Shown here piece by piece: positions 51,397-60,512 of a stretch of DNA of 64,000 nucleotides. Numbering within the stretch: the stretch's first letter is position 1; each line of letters starts with the position of its first letter. Under the pieces are notes generated by a model that saw nothing but the letters and a program-made list of their open reading frames with translations, made no database searches and was not told the DNA's origin. Where the stretch lies: contig CP040556.1 of NCBI GenBank assembly GCA_013378335.1, positions 124,001 to 188,000 on the forward strand, given 5' to 3'. The translations under genes and the position numbers were made by a program. Origin of the DNA: Streptococcus sanguinis. Lineage in GTDB: Bacteria > Bacillota > Bacilli > Lactobacillales > Streptococcaceae.

Positions 51397-51746
51397 TCAC
51401 TTAGCTGCTTTTTCTCTTTCTTCCTTATGAGCAATCAAGCCATTGGTAAAAATCAACACCACCAAGAGAAAGAGCAGTGTGGTCGTTTGGGGTAAGTCAG
51501 GCTAAACTGGTAGACTTTGGTAATAAACAAAAGGGGCAGAGTAATCACCATCATGATCAGAAAGCTATACCATTTGACTCGGTTGCTGACCAGCTCCTGT
51601 TCGAAGAGCAAGGGAGCATAAAGACAGACGATGAGAGCTCCGATAGGAATATCAACATAATCAGCAGAAAAGATGGTGAAAATACTCAGAGCTGCAAAGA
51701 GCCATTTGAGTACATGACGAGAATAGTTGAGCCAATCCATTTTCAT
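51397..51746 (-). pseudogene. Small membrane protein, one-base frameshift near the 3' end
   Basis: Starts MKMDWLNYSRHVLKWLFAAL behind GGAGGATAATCC. Membrane helices at about 12-28, 33-50 and 60-80. The open frame then runs into SLTYPKRPHCSFSWWC and stops at 51453. Reading one base over, the same DNA gives QTTTLLFLLVVLIFTNGLIA and HKEEREKAAK, a fourth helix and a normal basic tail, ending at 51397. One base seems missing in the GGGG at 51489-51492. Intact, it would be about 116 residues with four helices. Family and function unknown. Confidence 0.7.
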
Positions 51747-51778
51747 TGGATTATCCTCCTTGTTTAGATGATAGTTGG

Positions 51779-51810
51779 CGGGCAGGGGGTTCTGCCTGCC
51801 TTTTCCTTGT
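51779..51810. other. GC-rich hairpin upstream of the small membrane gene
   Basis: GGCGGGCAG pairs with CTGCCTGCC around GGGGTT and is followed by TTTT on the plus strand. On the minus strand it would fold in the leader of the small membrane gene. Confidence 0.5.
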
Positions 51811-51945
51811 GGATTTCCACCTATATTATAACGCTTTAAAAGCAAAAAGCAAGCGGTTACACAAGTCTAGCAAAGCTTTTTCACTAGTTTGAATTATCAG
51901 ACCTTTCAGTCATCCCTTTTTCTTTTAAAATAGAGACTTTTCCGG

Positions 51946-51971
51946 TATAATATTAGTCAAAGATAGTCAAT
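51946..51971 (+). promoter_or_regulatory. ctsR promoter -10 and CtsR operator
   Basis: TATAAT (51946-51951) is followed by AGTCAAAGATAGTCAAT, two heptads of the CtsR operator (consensus RGTCAAA-NAN-RGTCAAA) with one mismatch. The operator overlaps the start of transcription, so CtsR represses its own operon. Confidence 0.88.
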
Positions 51972-52030
51972 GTTAGAGAAACAAGGAAAGAAGAGATTTA
52001 TTCTGAAATTTTCAACTGGAAAGGGAAGTC

Positions 52031-52495
52031 ATGGGTGCAAAAAACACATCGGATAGTATTGAAGCATATATCAAGTCTATTCTGGCTCAGGCAGGGATGG
52101 TTGAACTGAAACGCAGTGAGCTGGCTGATGTTTTTCAGGTGGTTCCCAGTCAGATTAACTATGTGATTAAGACACGTTTTACGGAAAGTCGGGGCTATAT
52201 CGTTGAGAGTAAGCGTGGTGGCGGCGGCTATATTCGAATTGGAAAGATTGAATTTTCCGACCAGCATCAGATGCTTTGTGGCCTGTGCGACAGTGTGGGA
52301 GAGCGTGTCAGCCAGCAGGTTTTCACAGATGTTATTCAGCTTCTTTTTGATGAGAAGATTATGACTGAACGTGAGGGCAATCTAATCTTGTCAACAGCAT
52401 CGGACTCGATTTTAGGTGATGGAGCTGCGGTGATTCGTGCCCGGATATTAAAAAAGATTTTACAACAACTAGACAGAAAAGGAATGGAATCATAA
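52031..52495 (+). CDS. ctsR: Class III stress gene repressor CtsR
   Basis: 154 residues. Winged HTH with KRSELADVFQVVPSQINYVIKTRF and the glycine-rich wing ESKRGGGGYIRIGKI, whose arginine acts as heat sensor. The C-terminal dimer domain follows. Represses clpC, clpP, and chaperone genes until heat or other stress. Its stop abuts the clpC ATG. Confidence 0.96.
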   Translation: MGAKNTSDSIEAYIKSILAQAGMVELKRSELADVFQVVPSQINYVIKTRFTESRGYIVESKRGGGGYIRIGKIEFSDQHQMLCGLCDSVGERVSQQVFTDVIQLLFDEKIMTEREGNLILSTASDSILGDGAAVIRARILKKILQQLDRKGMES

Positions 52496-54925
52496 ATGAA
52501 ATACTCAAAAGCCTTAATAGAAAGCTTGGAAGCAGCCCAGCTCTTGGCCGGCCATTTTACGACAGATTATCTGGAATCATGGCATCTGCTGATTGCTCTG
52601 GCTAATAATCCCTACAGCGTTGCTGGTTCAGTTCTCAATGAGTTTCCTGTGGAAGTTGATGGATTTGAAGAAGCAGCTTTTCAGATTACTGGTCAGGCTT
52701 ATCAGAAAGACGGTCACTTCGAGCTGCTGCCTTTTTCTTATCGTTTAGAGGAGCTGTTTGAGGAGGCGGGGCAGATTGCAGAAGCTGTTCGCGCTAAGCA
52801 TGTAGGTACCGAACATGTGCTGCTGGCCATGTTATTTGATCGAGGGACCTTGGCCTCTCGTATCCTGGAATTTACCGGCTTTAGCTACGAGGACAAGGAG
52901 CAGGGGCTGAAAATCAGTGATTTGCGTAAGGTCTTGGAGCAGCGAGCTGGCTGGGGCAAGGAAGATATCAAGGCTATCCGCAGTCTGAATAAGGGAGTAA
53001 TGGCTGCTAAGCAGACCATGGCTAATATGATGGGCATGCCGGCTTCTACCAGCGGAGGTCTGGAAGACTACACCCGTGATCTGACGGAGCTGGCTAGAGA
53101 TGGCCGATTGGAGCCAGTCATTGGCCGTGATCAGGAAATTTCACGGATAGTTCAGATTCTCAGTCGCAAGACTAAAAACAATCCAGTGCTGGTTGGAGAT
53201 GCTGGGGTTGGTAAGACAGCTCTAGCCTTAGGACTGGCTCAGCGTGTAGCAGCTGGTCAGGTTCCGGCTGAACTTGCTAAGATGCGGGTTTTGGAGCTGG
53301 ACTTGATGAATGTGGTCGCTGGCACTCGCTTTCGCGGAGACTTCGAGGAGCGGATGAACAACATCATCAATGACATTGAAGAAGATGGTCATGTCATTCT
53401 CTTCATCGATGAGCTGCATACTATCATGGGCTCTGGCAGCGGTATTGACTCGACCTTGGATGCGGCCAATATCCTGAAACCGGCTCTGGCTCGCGGAACA
53501 TTGCGGACAGTTGGTGCTACGACGCAGGAAGAGTATCAGAAACATATTGAAAAAGACGCTGCTCTTTCTCGGCGTTTTGCCAAGGTCAGCATAGAAGAGC
53601 CGAATGTGGCTGACAGCATTGCTATTTTGCAAGGCTTGAGAAAGAGCTATGAGGACCATCACAAGGTGCAGATCAGTGATCAGGCTATCGAGACAGCGGT
53701 CAAATATGCCCATCGCTATCTGACCAGTAAGCACCTGCCTGACTCTGCCATTGATCTTTTGGACGAGGCCAGTGCGACAGTGCAGAATAGAGGACCGCAG
53801 AATTATGAGCAGTCGGATTTGACACCAGTGGATCAAGCCTTGATGGCAGTGGATTTCAAAAAAGTCTCGAAGTTGCTTAAGCAAGAGCAGCAACCCAAGC
53901 TCTATAAACTGAAAGTGGAAGAAGACGATGTCTTGGCTACTCTTAGTACTTTATCTGGGATTCCTGTGCAGAAGCTGACCCAGACCGATGCCAAGAAATA
54001 CCTCAACTTGGAAACAGAACTGCATAAACGCGTGATTGGGCAGGACGAGGCGATTTCAGCTATCAGCCGAGCTATCCGACGAAACCAGTCTGGTATCCGC
54101 AGCAGCAAGCGGCCGATTGGCTCCTTTATGTTCCTAGGTCCGACAGGAGTCGGGAAGACAGAGCTAGCCAAGGCCTTGGCCGAAAGTCTCTTTGATGACG
54201 AGTCTGCTCTCATACGATTTGATATGAGTGAGTACATGGAGAAATTCGCGGCTAGCCGCCTCAACGGAGCGCCTCCAGGCTATGTAGGCTATGAAGAAGG
54301 AGGGGAGCTGACGGAGAAGGTGCGCAACCGACCTTATTCTGTCCTGCTCTTTGACGAGGTGGAAAAGGCGCATCCAGATATTTTCAATGTTCTCCTGCAG
54401 GTCTTGGATGATGGTCAGCTGACTGACAGCAAGGGCCGCAAGGTGGACTTCTCCAACACGATTATTATCATGACCAGCAATCTGGGAGCAACCAGTTTGC
54501 GGGATGATAAAACGGTGGGCTTTGGGGCGCGGGATATTCGCTTGGACCATGCCAATATGGAAAAACGGATGCTGGAAGAACTCAAGAAAGCATATAGACC
54601 AGAATTTATCAACCGTATTGACGAGAAGGTAGTCTTCCACAGCTTATCTGCAGAAGATATGCAGGAGGTGGTCAAGGTTATGGTCAAACCGCTCATTGCC
54701 AGTCTTGCTGAGAAGGGAATTGAGCTGAAGTTTCAGTCTAGTGCACTTAAGCTGCTGGCTCAGGAAGGCTACGATGTGGAAATGGGAGCACGGCCATTGC
54801 GCCGAACTCTGCAGACTCAGGTAGAGGACAAGCTGTCTGAACTCCTCTTGACAGGAGATTTGACGACGGGTCAAACACTTAAGGTCGGAGTTAAGGCTGG
54901 CCAACTCAAGTTCGAAGTGGCTTAG
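52496..54925 (+). CDS. clpC: ATP-dependent Clp protease ATPase subunit ClpC
   Basis: 809 residues. Clp N domain (1-150), first AAA+ with Walker [14 protein letters not shown] and Walker [16 protein letters not shown], a middle region, second AAA+ with [19 protein letters not shown] and [14 protein letters not shown], then the ClpB-D2 C-terminal domain. Unfolds substrates for ClpP and takes part in heat resistance and competence control. Directly coupled to ctsR. Confidence 0.97.
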   Translation: MKYSKALIESLEAAQLLAGHFTTDYLESWHLLIALANNPYSVAGSVLNEFPVEVDGFEEAAFQITGQAYQKDGHFELLPFSYRLEELFEEAGQIAEAVRAKHVGTEHVLLAMLFDRGTLASRILEFTGFSYEDKEQGLKISDLRKVLEQRAGWGKEDIKAIRSLNKGVMAAKQTMANMMGMPASTSGGLEDYTRDLTELARDGRLEPVIGRDQEISRIVQILSRKTKNNPVLVGDAGVGKTALALGLAQRVAAGQVPAELAKMRVLELDLMNVVAGTRFRGDFEERMNNIINDIEEDGHVILFIDELHTIMGSGSGIDSTLDAANILKPALARGTLRTVGATTQEEYQKHIEKDAALSRRFAKVSIEEPNVADSIAILQGLRKSYEDHHKVQISDQAIETAVKYAHRYLTSKHLPDSAIDLLDEASATVQNRGPQNYEQSDLTPVDQALMAVDFKKVSKLLKQEQQPKLYKLKVEEDDVLATLSTLSGIPVQKLTQTDAKKYLNLETELHKRVIGQDEAISAISRAIRRNQSGIRSSKRPIGSFMFLGPTGVGKTELAKALAESLFDDESALIRFDMSEYMEKFAASRLNGAPPGYVGYEEGGELTEKVRNRPYSVLLFDEVEKAHPDIFNVLLQVLDDGQLTDSKGRKVDFSNTIIIMTSNLGATSLRDDKTVGFGARDIRLDHANMEKRMLEELKKAYRPEFINRIDEKVVFHSLSAEDMQEVVKVMVKPLIASLAEKGIELKFQSSALKLLAQEGYDVEMGARPLRRTLQTQVEDKLSELLLTGDLTTGQTLKVGVKAGQLKFEVA

Positions 54926-55038
54926 AAAGCCAAGTCTGCAATGAAAATTTTCGCCTGCGATTAGCCCTTGATTAGATAGATACTCAACAGTTATTTCATC
55001 ATTCAATGAAACTGGAAATTGAAGGATTGGAGGCTGAT

Positions 55039-55749
55039 ATGTCGTTTTTTAGAGATTTGTTTGCTGGCAAGAGGGCCAGAGTGAAAACACCAGAAGAGCG
55101 CAAGGCGGCTAGTATCCAGCGCTTGAAAAAGGAGGGAATTCCTTACATTGAGCATTTGCCGTTTATCGAAAGTGCTGAGCAGGTACGGCCGCGCTCGTTA
55201 GAAGAAATTGCGCGACGGGCTATTACCAGCCTCTTGATTATTCAGGCGGCCTTGGATATCGAAAATAATAATTATAATGAGGAGAGCCGCCAGTGGCTGC
55301 AGGATAAACTGCAGCAATACGGGGTGCAGGAAGAGCTGACGCCTAAAGAAAGGGCGGTTTTGGAAGATCGTGCCGACCCAGTAGCTATCATCAATATGGT
55401 TTGGAAATACGAGGCCTATTAGTCCCTGATTTGGTACTTAGGTCTAGTAGATGCTTTGCCGTTTCCAGATAAAATTTGTGATTGTGATGCTGCTATTGAT
55501 ACAGTCGCTAGTGCGGTTGATTTTCAGGAATTTCTGGGCAAATGCCAACCTCGCAGCTTAGAGGAGGTGCTGGATGAGGATGATTTGATTTATCGTTATC
55601 ATTGGGCCTGTGTTGATGCTCGGATTCATGACCAGCCAGCGCCGGCAGGACTTGATGAAAGTGTTGTTCTGGAGAGGCGATTTGGCCTTGACTGGCTGTT
55701 GGGACTGAATACGGCCCAAGACTGGGATGCTGTTGAGCTGCATACCTAG
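55039..55749 (+). pseudogene. DUF4272-domain protein interrupted by an in-frame TAG
   Basis: Start placed at the ATG of MSFFRDLFAGKRARVKTPEE (SD GGAGG, six bases away). The domain runs RLKKEGIPYIEHLPFIESAE, RPRSLEEIARRAITSLLIIQ, ELTPKERAVLED, VWKYEAY and then TAG (55420). The same frame goes on with SLIWYLGLVDALPFPDKICD and a further 90 residues in good agreement with the family (EAxW-LxWALG). TGG to TAG would explain it. Function of DUF4272 is unknown. As read, a 127-residue fragment would be made. Confidence 0.75.
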
Positions 55750-55791
55750 TCCAACTTCTCTTGATTCACTTAATTAGAAAAGGAGGTACCT

Positions 55792-56277
55792 TTGTCCGCT
55801 CGTAAAATGGCTAAAATTGCCATCCTATCGGCTCTATGTGTGGCCTTTCGCTATGCATTTTCCTTTTTGCCCAATGTGCAGCCTATCTCAGCTATCTTTT
55901 TCCTGATCGTTATCTTTGAGGATTTGCAGACTTCACTCCTAGTGATGGCTGTGACGATGTTTACATCAGCCTTTCTTTTGGGGATGAGTCCGATCGTCCT
56001 CTTTCAGTTGCTGTCCTTTGGACTAATTCTTTGCCTTTGGCGGCTGCTCTATCCTCGGTTAAATTTAGTGGGACAGGGAATAGCAGCAGCTCTCCTATCC
56101 TTTGGCTATGGCATTGCCATCGATACACTGACAGCCTTGCTGTACAACTATCACTGGTGGTCTTATGCGATTATCAACGCTTTGACCTTCAATATAGCGC
56201 ACGGACTGTCGACCTTGTTTTTTTACCCACTCTTGTACCCTATTTTAAGGAGGCTCTATAATGAAAAAAATCTTTAG
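55792..56277 (+). CDS. ECF transporter S component
   Basis: 161 residues, TTG start behind a perfect AAAGGAGGT. Six hydrophobic helices; SARKMAKIAILSALCVAFRYAFSFLP is the N-terminal ABxxG/A-type region that docks the ECF module, and VQPISAIFFLIVIFEDLQTS follows. The substrate-binding subunit works with the shared EcfAA'T energising module encoded elsewhere. The next gene, a DUF4430 lipoprotein overlapping by 17 bases, suggests a cobalamin-like ligand (CbrT-type), see findings. Confidence 0.85.
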   Translation: MSARKMAKIAILSALCVAFRYAFSFLPNVQPISAIFFLIVIFEDLQTSLLVMAVTMFTSAFLLGMSPIVLFQLLSFGLILCLWRLLYPRLNLVGQGIAAALLSFGYGIAIDTLTALLYNYHWWSYAIINALTFNIAHGLSTLFFYPLLYPILRRLYNEKNL

Positions 56278-56662
56278 TTTGCTCACACTTGCTTTTGCCC
56301 TTCTCCTTGTAGGTTGCGGCAGCAGCCAGACAAATACTGACAAGAGCTCTAGCTCCGCTGATTCTTCTGTCAAAAAGGAACTGAAGATCAGCATCAGTAT
56401 TGCTCCAGAAGGTCAGGAAAAGAGCGAGAAAACGGTGGCTGTCGAAGAAGGAAAGACAGCCATGGATGCTTTGAAGAAGGCCTATAAGGTCGAAGAAAAA
56501 GATGGTTTTATCACGTCTATTGACGGTCATGCTCAGGATGAGGCAAAGGGCCTCTACTGGATGTTTAAGGTCAATGGAGAAATGGCTCCTAAGGCAGCCA
56601 ATCAAATCACTGTCAAGGATGGAGACAAGCTGGAATTCTACCAAGAAGTCTATCAGCAATAA
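56261..56662 (+). CDS. DUF4430 (transcobalamin-like) lipoprotein
   Basis: 133 residues. Lipobox LVGC at about 17-20, a Ser-rich linker, then a single DUF4430 domain: KTVAVEEGKTAMDALKKAYK, FITSIDGHAQDEAKGLYWMFKVN, VKDGDKLEFYQEVY. The fold is related to the C-terminal domain of transcobalamin/intrinsic factor, where YWMFKVNG is the hallmark strand. Overlap with the S-component gene supports a shared ligand-capture job outside the membrane. Confidence 0.85.
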   Translation: MKKIFSLLTLAFALLLVGCGSSQTNTDKSSSSADSSVKKELKISISIAPEGQEKSEKTVAVEEGKTAMDALKKAYKVEEKDGFITSIDGHAQDEAKGLYWMFKVNGEMAPKAANQITVKDGDKLEFYQEVYQQ

Positions 56663-56671
56663 ATCTTTTAT

Positions 56672-56711
56672 AAAAAGAATCTGATGCTTAAGGCATCGGG
56701 TTCTTTTTTGT
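56672..56711 (+). terminator. Terminator after DUF4430 gene
   Basis: AAAAGAA(t)CTGATGC, TTAA, GGCATCGG(g)TTCTTTTTT. Confidence 0.8.
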
Positions 56712-56744
56712 ATCCTTGGAGCAGCTTTAAAGTTTCTGAAAATA

Positions 56745-56766
56745 TTTTTATAAAATTTTATAAAAA
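56745..56766. promoter_or_regulatory. 22-bp palindrome before nadR, candidate operator
   Basis: TTTTTATAAAA directly followed by TTTTATAAAAA. It ends four bases before the nadR -35, well placed for a regulator such as the Nudix-type protein encoded downstream. Confidence 0.5.
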
Positions 56767-56770
56767 ACTA

Positions 56771-56798
56771 TTGACAAAAAGAAAATATAGTTTATAAT
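56771..56798 (+). promoter_or_regulatory. nadR promoter
   Basis: TTGACA, 16 bases, TATAAT; about 50 bases of AT-rich leader before the ATG. Confidence 0.85.
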
Positions 56799-56847
56799 AA
56801 AAACATAGAAAGAACAAAATATAAAAAACAATAAAAAGGATAGACCT

Positions 56848-57906
56848 ATGAAAGAAAAAATTGCAATCGTATTTGGAACCTTTGCTCCCTTGCATCAGGG
56901 GCATATCGATTTGATTCAGAAGGCTAAGCGTTCTTATGATAAGGTGCACGTGGTGGTTTCTGGTTATCAGGGAGACCGTGGGCAGGAAGTAGGTCTGTCT
57001 CTGCAGAAGCGTTTTCGATATACGCGGGAGACTTTCGCAGATGATGAGTTAACACAGGTTTATAAGCTAGATGAAACTTCCTTTCCTCGTTACCCTCTGG
57101 GTTGGGACAAGTGGCTGCCAGCTTTATTGGAGTTGGTGGGTTATGATGCAGAACGGGAGGAGTTGATTTTCTTTGTTGGAGAAGCTGACTATCAGGCGGA
57201 GTTAGAAAAGCGTGATTTCAAAACTTCTTTAGAGGCGCGCCAGTTTGGTATCTCGGCTACCATGATTCGGGAAAATCCTAGTTGTTATTGGAAATATATC
57301 GCCCAACCGTTCCGACGTCACTTTACCAAGAAAGTGCTGATTATGGGCAGCGCCAGCAATGGTAAAACGACTTTGGCCAAGGACTTAGCTCGTTACTATG
57401 ATGCTCCGGTTAGTCTGGAATATGCTCGAGAATACCAGATTCAAAATAACGTGCGAGATGATGAGCTGACCCCTAAAGACTATTATTATTTGCTCTTAGG
57501 ACAATATGCTCAGACTTCCCGATTAATTGACAGCAGCGCCAACCGTGGTCTGGTCGTGGCTGATACAAATTCGTTGGTAACCAAGGCCTACTATGATTAC
57601 TATCTGAAAGAAAGTCCGGTTCAAGACGAGGAAACAGATACTTTTGACAATCTCTTTGCCAGCATCTTGTCTAAGGAAAAATGGGATTTAATTCTCTTTG
57701 CTGAGCCAGTTGGAGCCTATGTCAACGATGGCTTTCGCGATATGAGTATGGCAGATGAGGCTATACGAAGTGATTTTTCAAGCTATCTGAAAAAGCTGAA
57801 GGAGCAGTGCTTGGCTCATATTCCGACGGTCTATCTGGCTGGCAGTTATTTGGACAATTATCAGGCGGCCAAAGAAGCAATCGACATGATTTATCAAGCG
57901 GATTAA
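56848..57906 (+). CDS. nadR: NadR: NMN adenylyltransferase / ribosylnicotinamide kinase
   Basis: 352 residues. N-terminal nucleotidyltransferase domain with VFGTFAPLHQGHIDLIQKAK (HxGH) and SATMIREN. C-terminal kinase with P-loop MGSASNGKTTLAKDLA (about 168-183), EYAREY and VVADTNSLVTK. No N-terminal HTH, unlike enteric NadR, so regulation must come from another protein. It turns imported nicotinamide riboside into NMN and NAD. pnuC and a Nudix regulator follow. Confidence 0.94.
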   Translation: MKEKIAIVFGTFAPLHQGHIDLIQKAKRSYDKVHVVVSGYQGDRGQEVGLSLQKRFRYTRETFADDELTQVYKLDETSFPRYPLGWDKWLPALLELVGYDAEREELIFFVGEADYQAELEKRDFKTSLEARQFGISATMIRENPSCYWKYIAQPFRRHFTKKVLIMGSASNGKTTLAKDLARYYDAPVSLEYAREYQIQNNVRDDELTPKDYYYLLLGQYAQTSRLIDSSANRGLVVADTNSLVTKAYYDYYLKESPVQDEETDTFDNLFASILSKEKWDLILFAEPVGAYVNDGFRDMSMADEAIRSDFSSYLKKLKEQCLAHIPTVYLAGSYLDNYQAAKEAIDMIYQAD

Positions 57907-57927
57907 AAAAGAAAGTGGTAAAATAGA

Positions 57928-58743
57928 ATGGTAGTAAAAAATCAAAAACTCTCTCCTGTAGCTCTCTCCGCAGGACTAAAACAAAAATCTCAAACCTTTG
58001 TTCAGAATTTCCGCAATGTCTGTGCGGCAGCTAAAAAAGAAGGCTTTGTCGGTATTGCAAACTTACTTTGGCAGGATTTATTTGGCGGGCGCAGCTTGAC
58101 TCAATGGCTCTACTTGATTGCTCTTTCCAGTCTGCCTTTCATTCTGGAGTTCACCAGTGGCCAGGAGTAGCATGACTGGCTGGGACTCTTTGCTTCCTGG
58201 ACAGGAATCGTCTGCGTTATTCTAGTAGCCGAGGGGCGGGCCAGCAATTACCTATTTGGAGCTATTAATTCGGCAATTTACCTCCTATTGTCCTTTCAGG
58301 CTAGCTTTTACGGAGAAGTGCTGACTACAGTCTACTTCTTCATCATGCAGCCGATTGGCCTTTATACTTGGCTGTCCAACCGGGTCAATGAGCAAGATAA
58401 GGATGAGCCTTCTCATTTTGAAGCTAAGAAGTTAGACTGGCGCGGCTGGCTTAAATATCTGGCCTTGACGGCTTTGATTTGGATTGGTATGGGCTATGCC
58501 TATAAGAGCATTCACAGTCATCGGCCTTTCCGCGATAGTGTGACAGATGCGACCAATGGTATCGGTCAGCTTCTCATGACTGGTCTCTACCGCGAGCAGT
58601 GGATTTTCTGGATTGCGACCAATCTCTTCAGTATCTATCTCTGGTGGGGTAGCAATCTCCATATCCAGGCCATGTACTGGGTATATACTCTCAATAGTAT
58701 CGTCGGATGGTATCAATGGACCAAGGCAGTGAAGAAAGCTTAG
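57928..58743 (+). pseudogene. pnuC: Nicotinamide riboside transporter PnuC, in-frame TAG
   Basis: 271 codons, one of them TAG at 58168-58170 (codon 81). Before it: a basic cytoplasmic start and helix SLTQWLYLIALSSLPFILEF. After it the frame continues unbroken with HDWLGLFASWTGIVCVILVA, EGRASNYLFGAINSAIYLLL and the conserved later helices (REQWIFWIATNLFSIYLWW, AMYWVYTLNSIVGWYQW). All family parts are present, so a single point mutation separates it from a whole gene. PnuC brings in nicotinamide riboside for NadR. As read, the strain would lack this route. A TTG at 58288 could start only a partial protein. Confidence 0.88.
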
Positions 58744-58799
58744 AGTAAGAGTTGGAGGATTTTTGATAGAAAAAGATAGCTTAGGAAAGGAAGAAACTC

Positions 58800-59582
58800 A
58801 TGACCAAACAGGATATCCCAGCGGGAATGTCAGAAAAAGAGTACTATGAAACCATGGCGGATGAGTCCGCCTTTTTGGCATGGTACAAGACACAGGATTT
58901 ACCCAAGTATGAGACACCTAGCGTAACAGCAGATATGGTGGCTTACTGTTTTGTGGATGGTCAGGTGAAACTCTTGGTCATCAAGCGCAAGGCCCACCCT
59001 TATCAGAATAAATATGCCTTAGTCGGAGGTTTTGTGGACAAGCATGAGGATGCCTATCAAGCCTGCATTCGGGAAGTAAAGGAAGAGGTGGGGCTGGAGA
59101 TACCGCTGGAAAAGGTGGAGCAACTGATGACGGTTTCTACTCCAGGACGTGATCCGCGCGGTTGGGTCATCACCATTGCCCATCTGGTCTATCTGCCGGC
59201 CATAGCAGTAGATCAAGCGCAAGCTGGGGATGATGCCAAGGAAGTCACCTTTCTTGATGTTGACTTTAAGACTAGTAGTTTTAGAGCCGGTGAGCGGCTC
59301 CTGACAGCAAAGGACTTTGCCTTTGACCACTACCAAATCCTGCTGGAATCTATCAAGCGGATTCAGGGACGACTGGACTGGAATCCAACTTTTCTCCATC
59401 TGCTGGAATCACCGTTTACAGTCTATGAAGGGACTGAGCTGGTCAATCTCATCTCGCCTAGACGACCTATCGTCAGCAATAATTTTTTAGTGAAATTTGG
59501 AGAATACTTGGAGGAGGCTGGTGTCAAGCGCGTGCCAAAGAAGAAGCCGAGAAAAGTTTATCGGCTTAAGGTAGAAAAATAA
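58800..59582 (+). CDS. Nudix-family NrtR-like regulator or hydrolase
   Basis: 260 residues. Nudix domain in the middle: GGFVDKHEDAYQACIREVKE followed by EVGLE, a full GX5EX7REUXEEXGU box. Residues 180-260 form a winged-helix domain (LLESIKRIQGRLDWNP, FTVYEGTELVNLI, SNNFLVKFGEYLEEAG, PKKKPRKVYRL). This two-domain form is that of NrtR regulators of NAD metabolism. As the Nudix box is intact, ADP-ribose hydrolysis is possible. Its place behind nadR-pnuC supports control of NAD salvage. Confidence 0.85.
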   Translation: MTKQDIPAGMSEKEYYETMADESAFLAWYKTQDLPKYETPSVTADMVAYCFVDGQVKLLVIKRKAHPYQNKYALVGGFVDKHEDAYQACIREVKEEVGLEIPLEKVEQLMTVSTPGRDPRGWVITIAHLVYLPAIAVDQAQAGDDAKEVTFLDVDFKTSSFRAGERLLTAKDFAFDHYQILLESIKRIQGRLDWNPTFLHLLESPFTVYEGTELVNLISPRRPIVSNNFLVKFGEYLEEAGVKRVPKKKPRKVYRLKVEK

Positions 59583-59615
59583 AATTAAAAGAAAGTTGAT
59601 CATATATTTCTCTTG

Positions 59616-59640
59616 CAGGACAAATTTGTCCTGTTTTTTC
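59616..59640 (+). terminator. Terminator
   Basis: Perfect palindrome CAGGACAAATTTGTCCTG followed by TTTTTT. Confidence 0.8.
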
Positions 59641-59753
59641 ATTTTTAATTACGAATAGATAAGTAGGAGCGAGTTTCTCATGACAAAAGAAGCAGATTGA
59701 GAAACAGAATTTCGCTTGAGTAAAAAATTTTTTGAAAAATCTTGTATAAATGA

Positions 59754-59782
59754 TTGACATAGTAAATTTACAGTGTTACAAT
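59754..59782 (+). promoter_or_regulatory. Promoter of Gln/Ser-rich lipoprotein gene
   Basis: TTGACA, 17 bases, TACAAT with upstream TG (TGTTACAAT): near-ideal SigA promoter. Confidence 0.85.
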
Positions 59783-59824
59783 AATGTTACAAAAAGATTT
59801 CTAAATATTACAAGGAGACAAAAG

Positions 59825-60499
59825 ATGAAAACACGTACTTATACAAAATTGATGGCAGCTGCAGTTCTGGCTTCTAGTTTGCTTTTAGGGGCATGTGGTA
59901 AGAAAGAAGAAAGTACAACAAGTGCTAGTTCTAGCAAGACTGTTCAGACTTCCTCTAGCTCAAAAGCTGCGTCATCCAGCAAGGCCAGCGCTTCTCCTAA
60001 GGCTAGTAATAGCGCTTCTTCAGAAGGAGCAGTTAGCCAGCCTGGACAAGCCGAAGCTCCTGCTGGTCAGCAACAGTCTACTGTCGAAGCTCCTCAAGCC
60101 CAACAAACGCAGCCGCAGCAAGCTTCAGGTCGACAAAACACTCAGACTCAAGCAACTCAACCAGCCCAAGCACCAGAAAGCAATCGTCAGCTTCAAAATA
60201 AGCAGGCAGCCAGCAATGCTCGCTATAAAGGTGTCTTGACTATGGTGGATGGGGATTTCTCAGCCGCTGCTGGAACTTGGAAGGATGCCAATGGAAATAC
60301 TGTGACCGTATCAGGTAACGGCCAATTCACCGTCCAGTCTGCAGATGGAAAGACAGATAATTATTCCATTGCTTCCTACTCTTATACACTGGATGATGGA
60401 AAATACAATGCTCAATTAAGCGGCCAAGGCAATGCCAATCTGCAGATTACAACAGGAGCAGATGGTTCAGTAACAAGCGTTGTGGTAACTCAACCTTAA
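59825..60499 (+). CDS. Gln/Ser/Ala-rich lipoprotein, function unknown
   Basis: 224 residues from the ATG after CAAGGAGACAAAAG; an ATG 25 codons earlier lies over the promoter and is not used. Signal peptide MKTRTYTKLMAAAVLASSLL and lipobox LGAC. A linker of about 110 residues of Ser, Ala, Gln and Pro spans the wall. The C-terminal domain of about 70 residues shows GVLTMVDGDFSAAAGTWKDA, VTVSGNGQFTVQSADG and YTLDDGKYNAQLSG, a small beta fold like the domain at 17481. Strong promoter, so probably abundant. Role not known. Confidence 0.82.
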   Translation: MKTRTYTKLMAAAVLASSLLLGACGKKEESTTSASSSKTVQTSSSSKAASSSKASASPKASNSASSEGAVSQPGQAEAPAGQQQSTVEAPQAQQTQPQQASGRQNTQTQATQPAQAPESNRQLQNKQAASNARYKGVLTMVDGDFSAAAGTWKDANGNTVTVSGNGQFTVQSADGKTDNYSIASYSYTLDDGKYNAQLSGQGNANLQITTGADGSVTSVVVTQP

Positions 60500-60512
60500 A
60501 CATAAGGAAAAA

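Noticed and set aside
53228..53893. Minus-strand frame of 221 codons inside clpC
   Set aside because: Shadow of clpC; no start signal or family features.
25540..58170. Genome-wide TAG reassignment
   Set aside because: Several genes in the window end in TAG exactly at family length, so TAG still acts as a stop; mutation, error or at most weak suppression is more likely.
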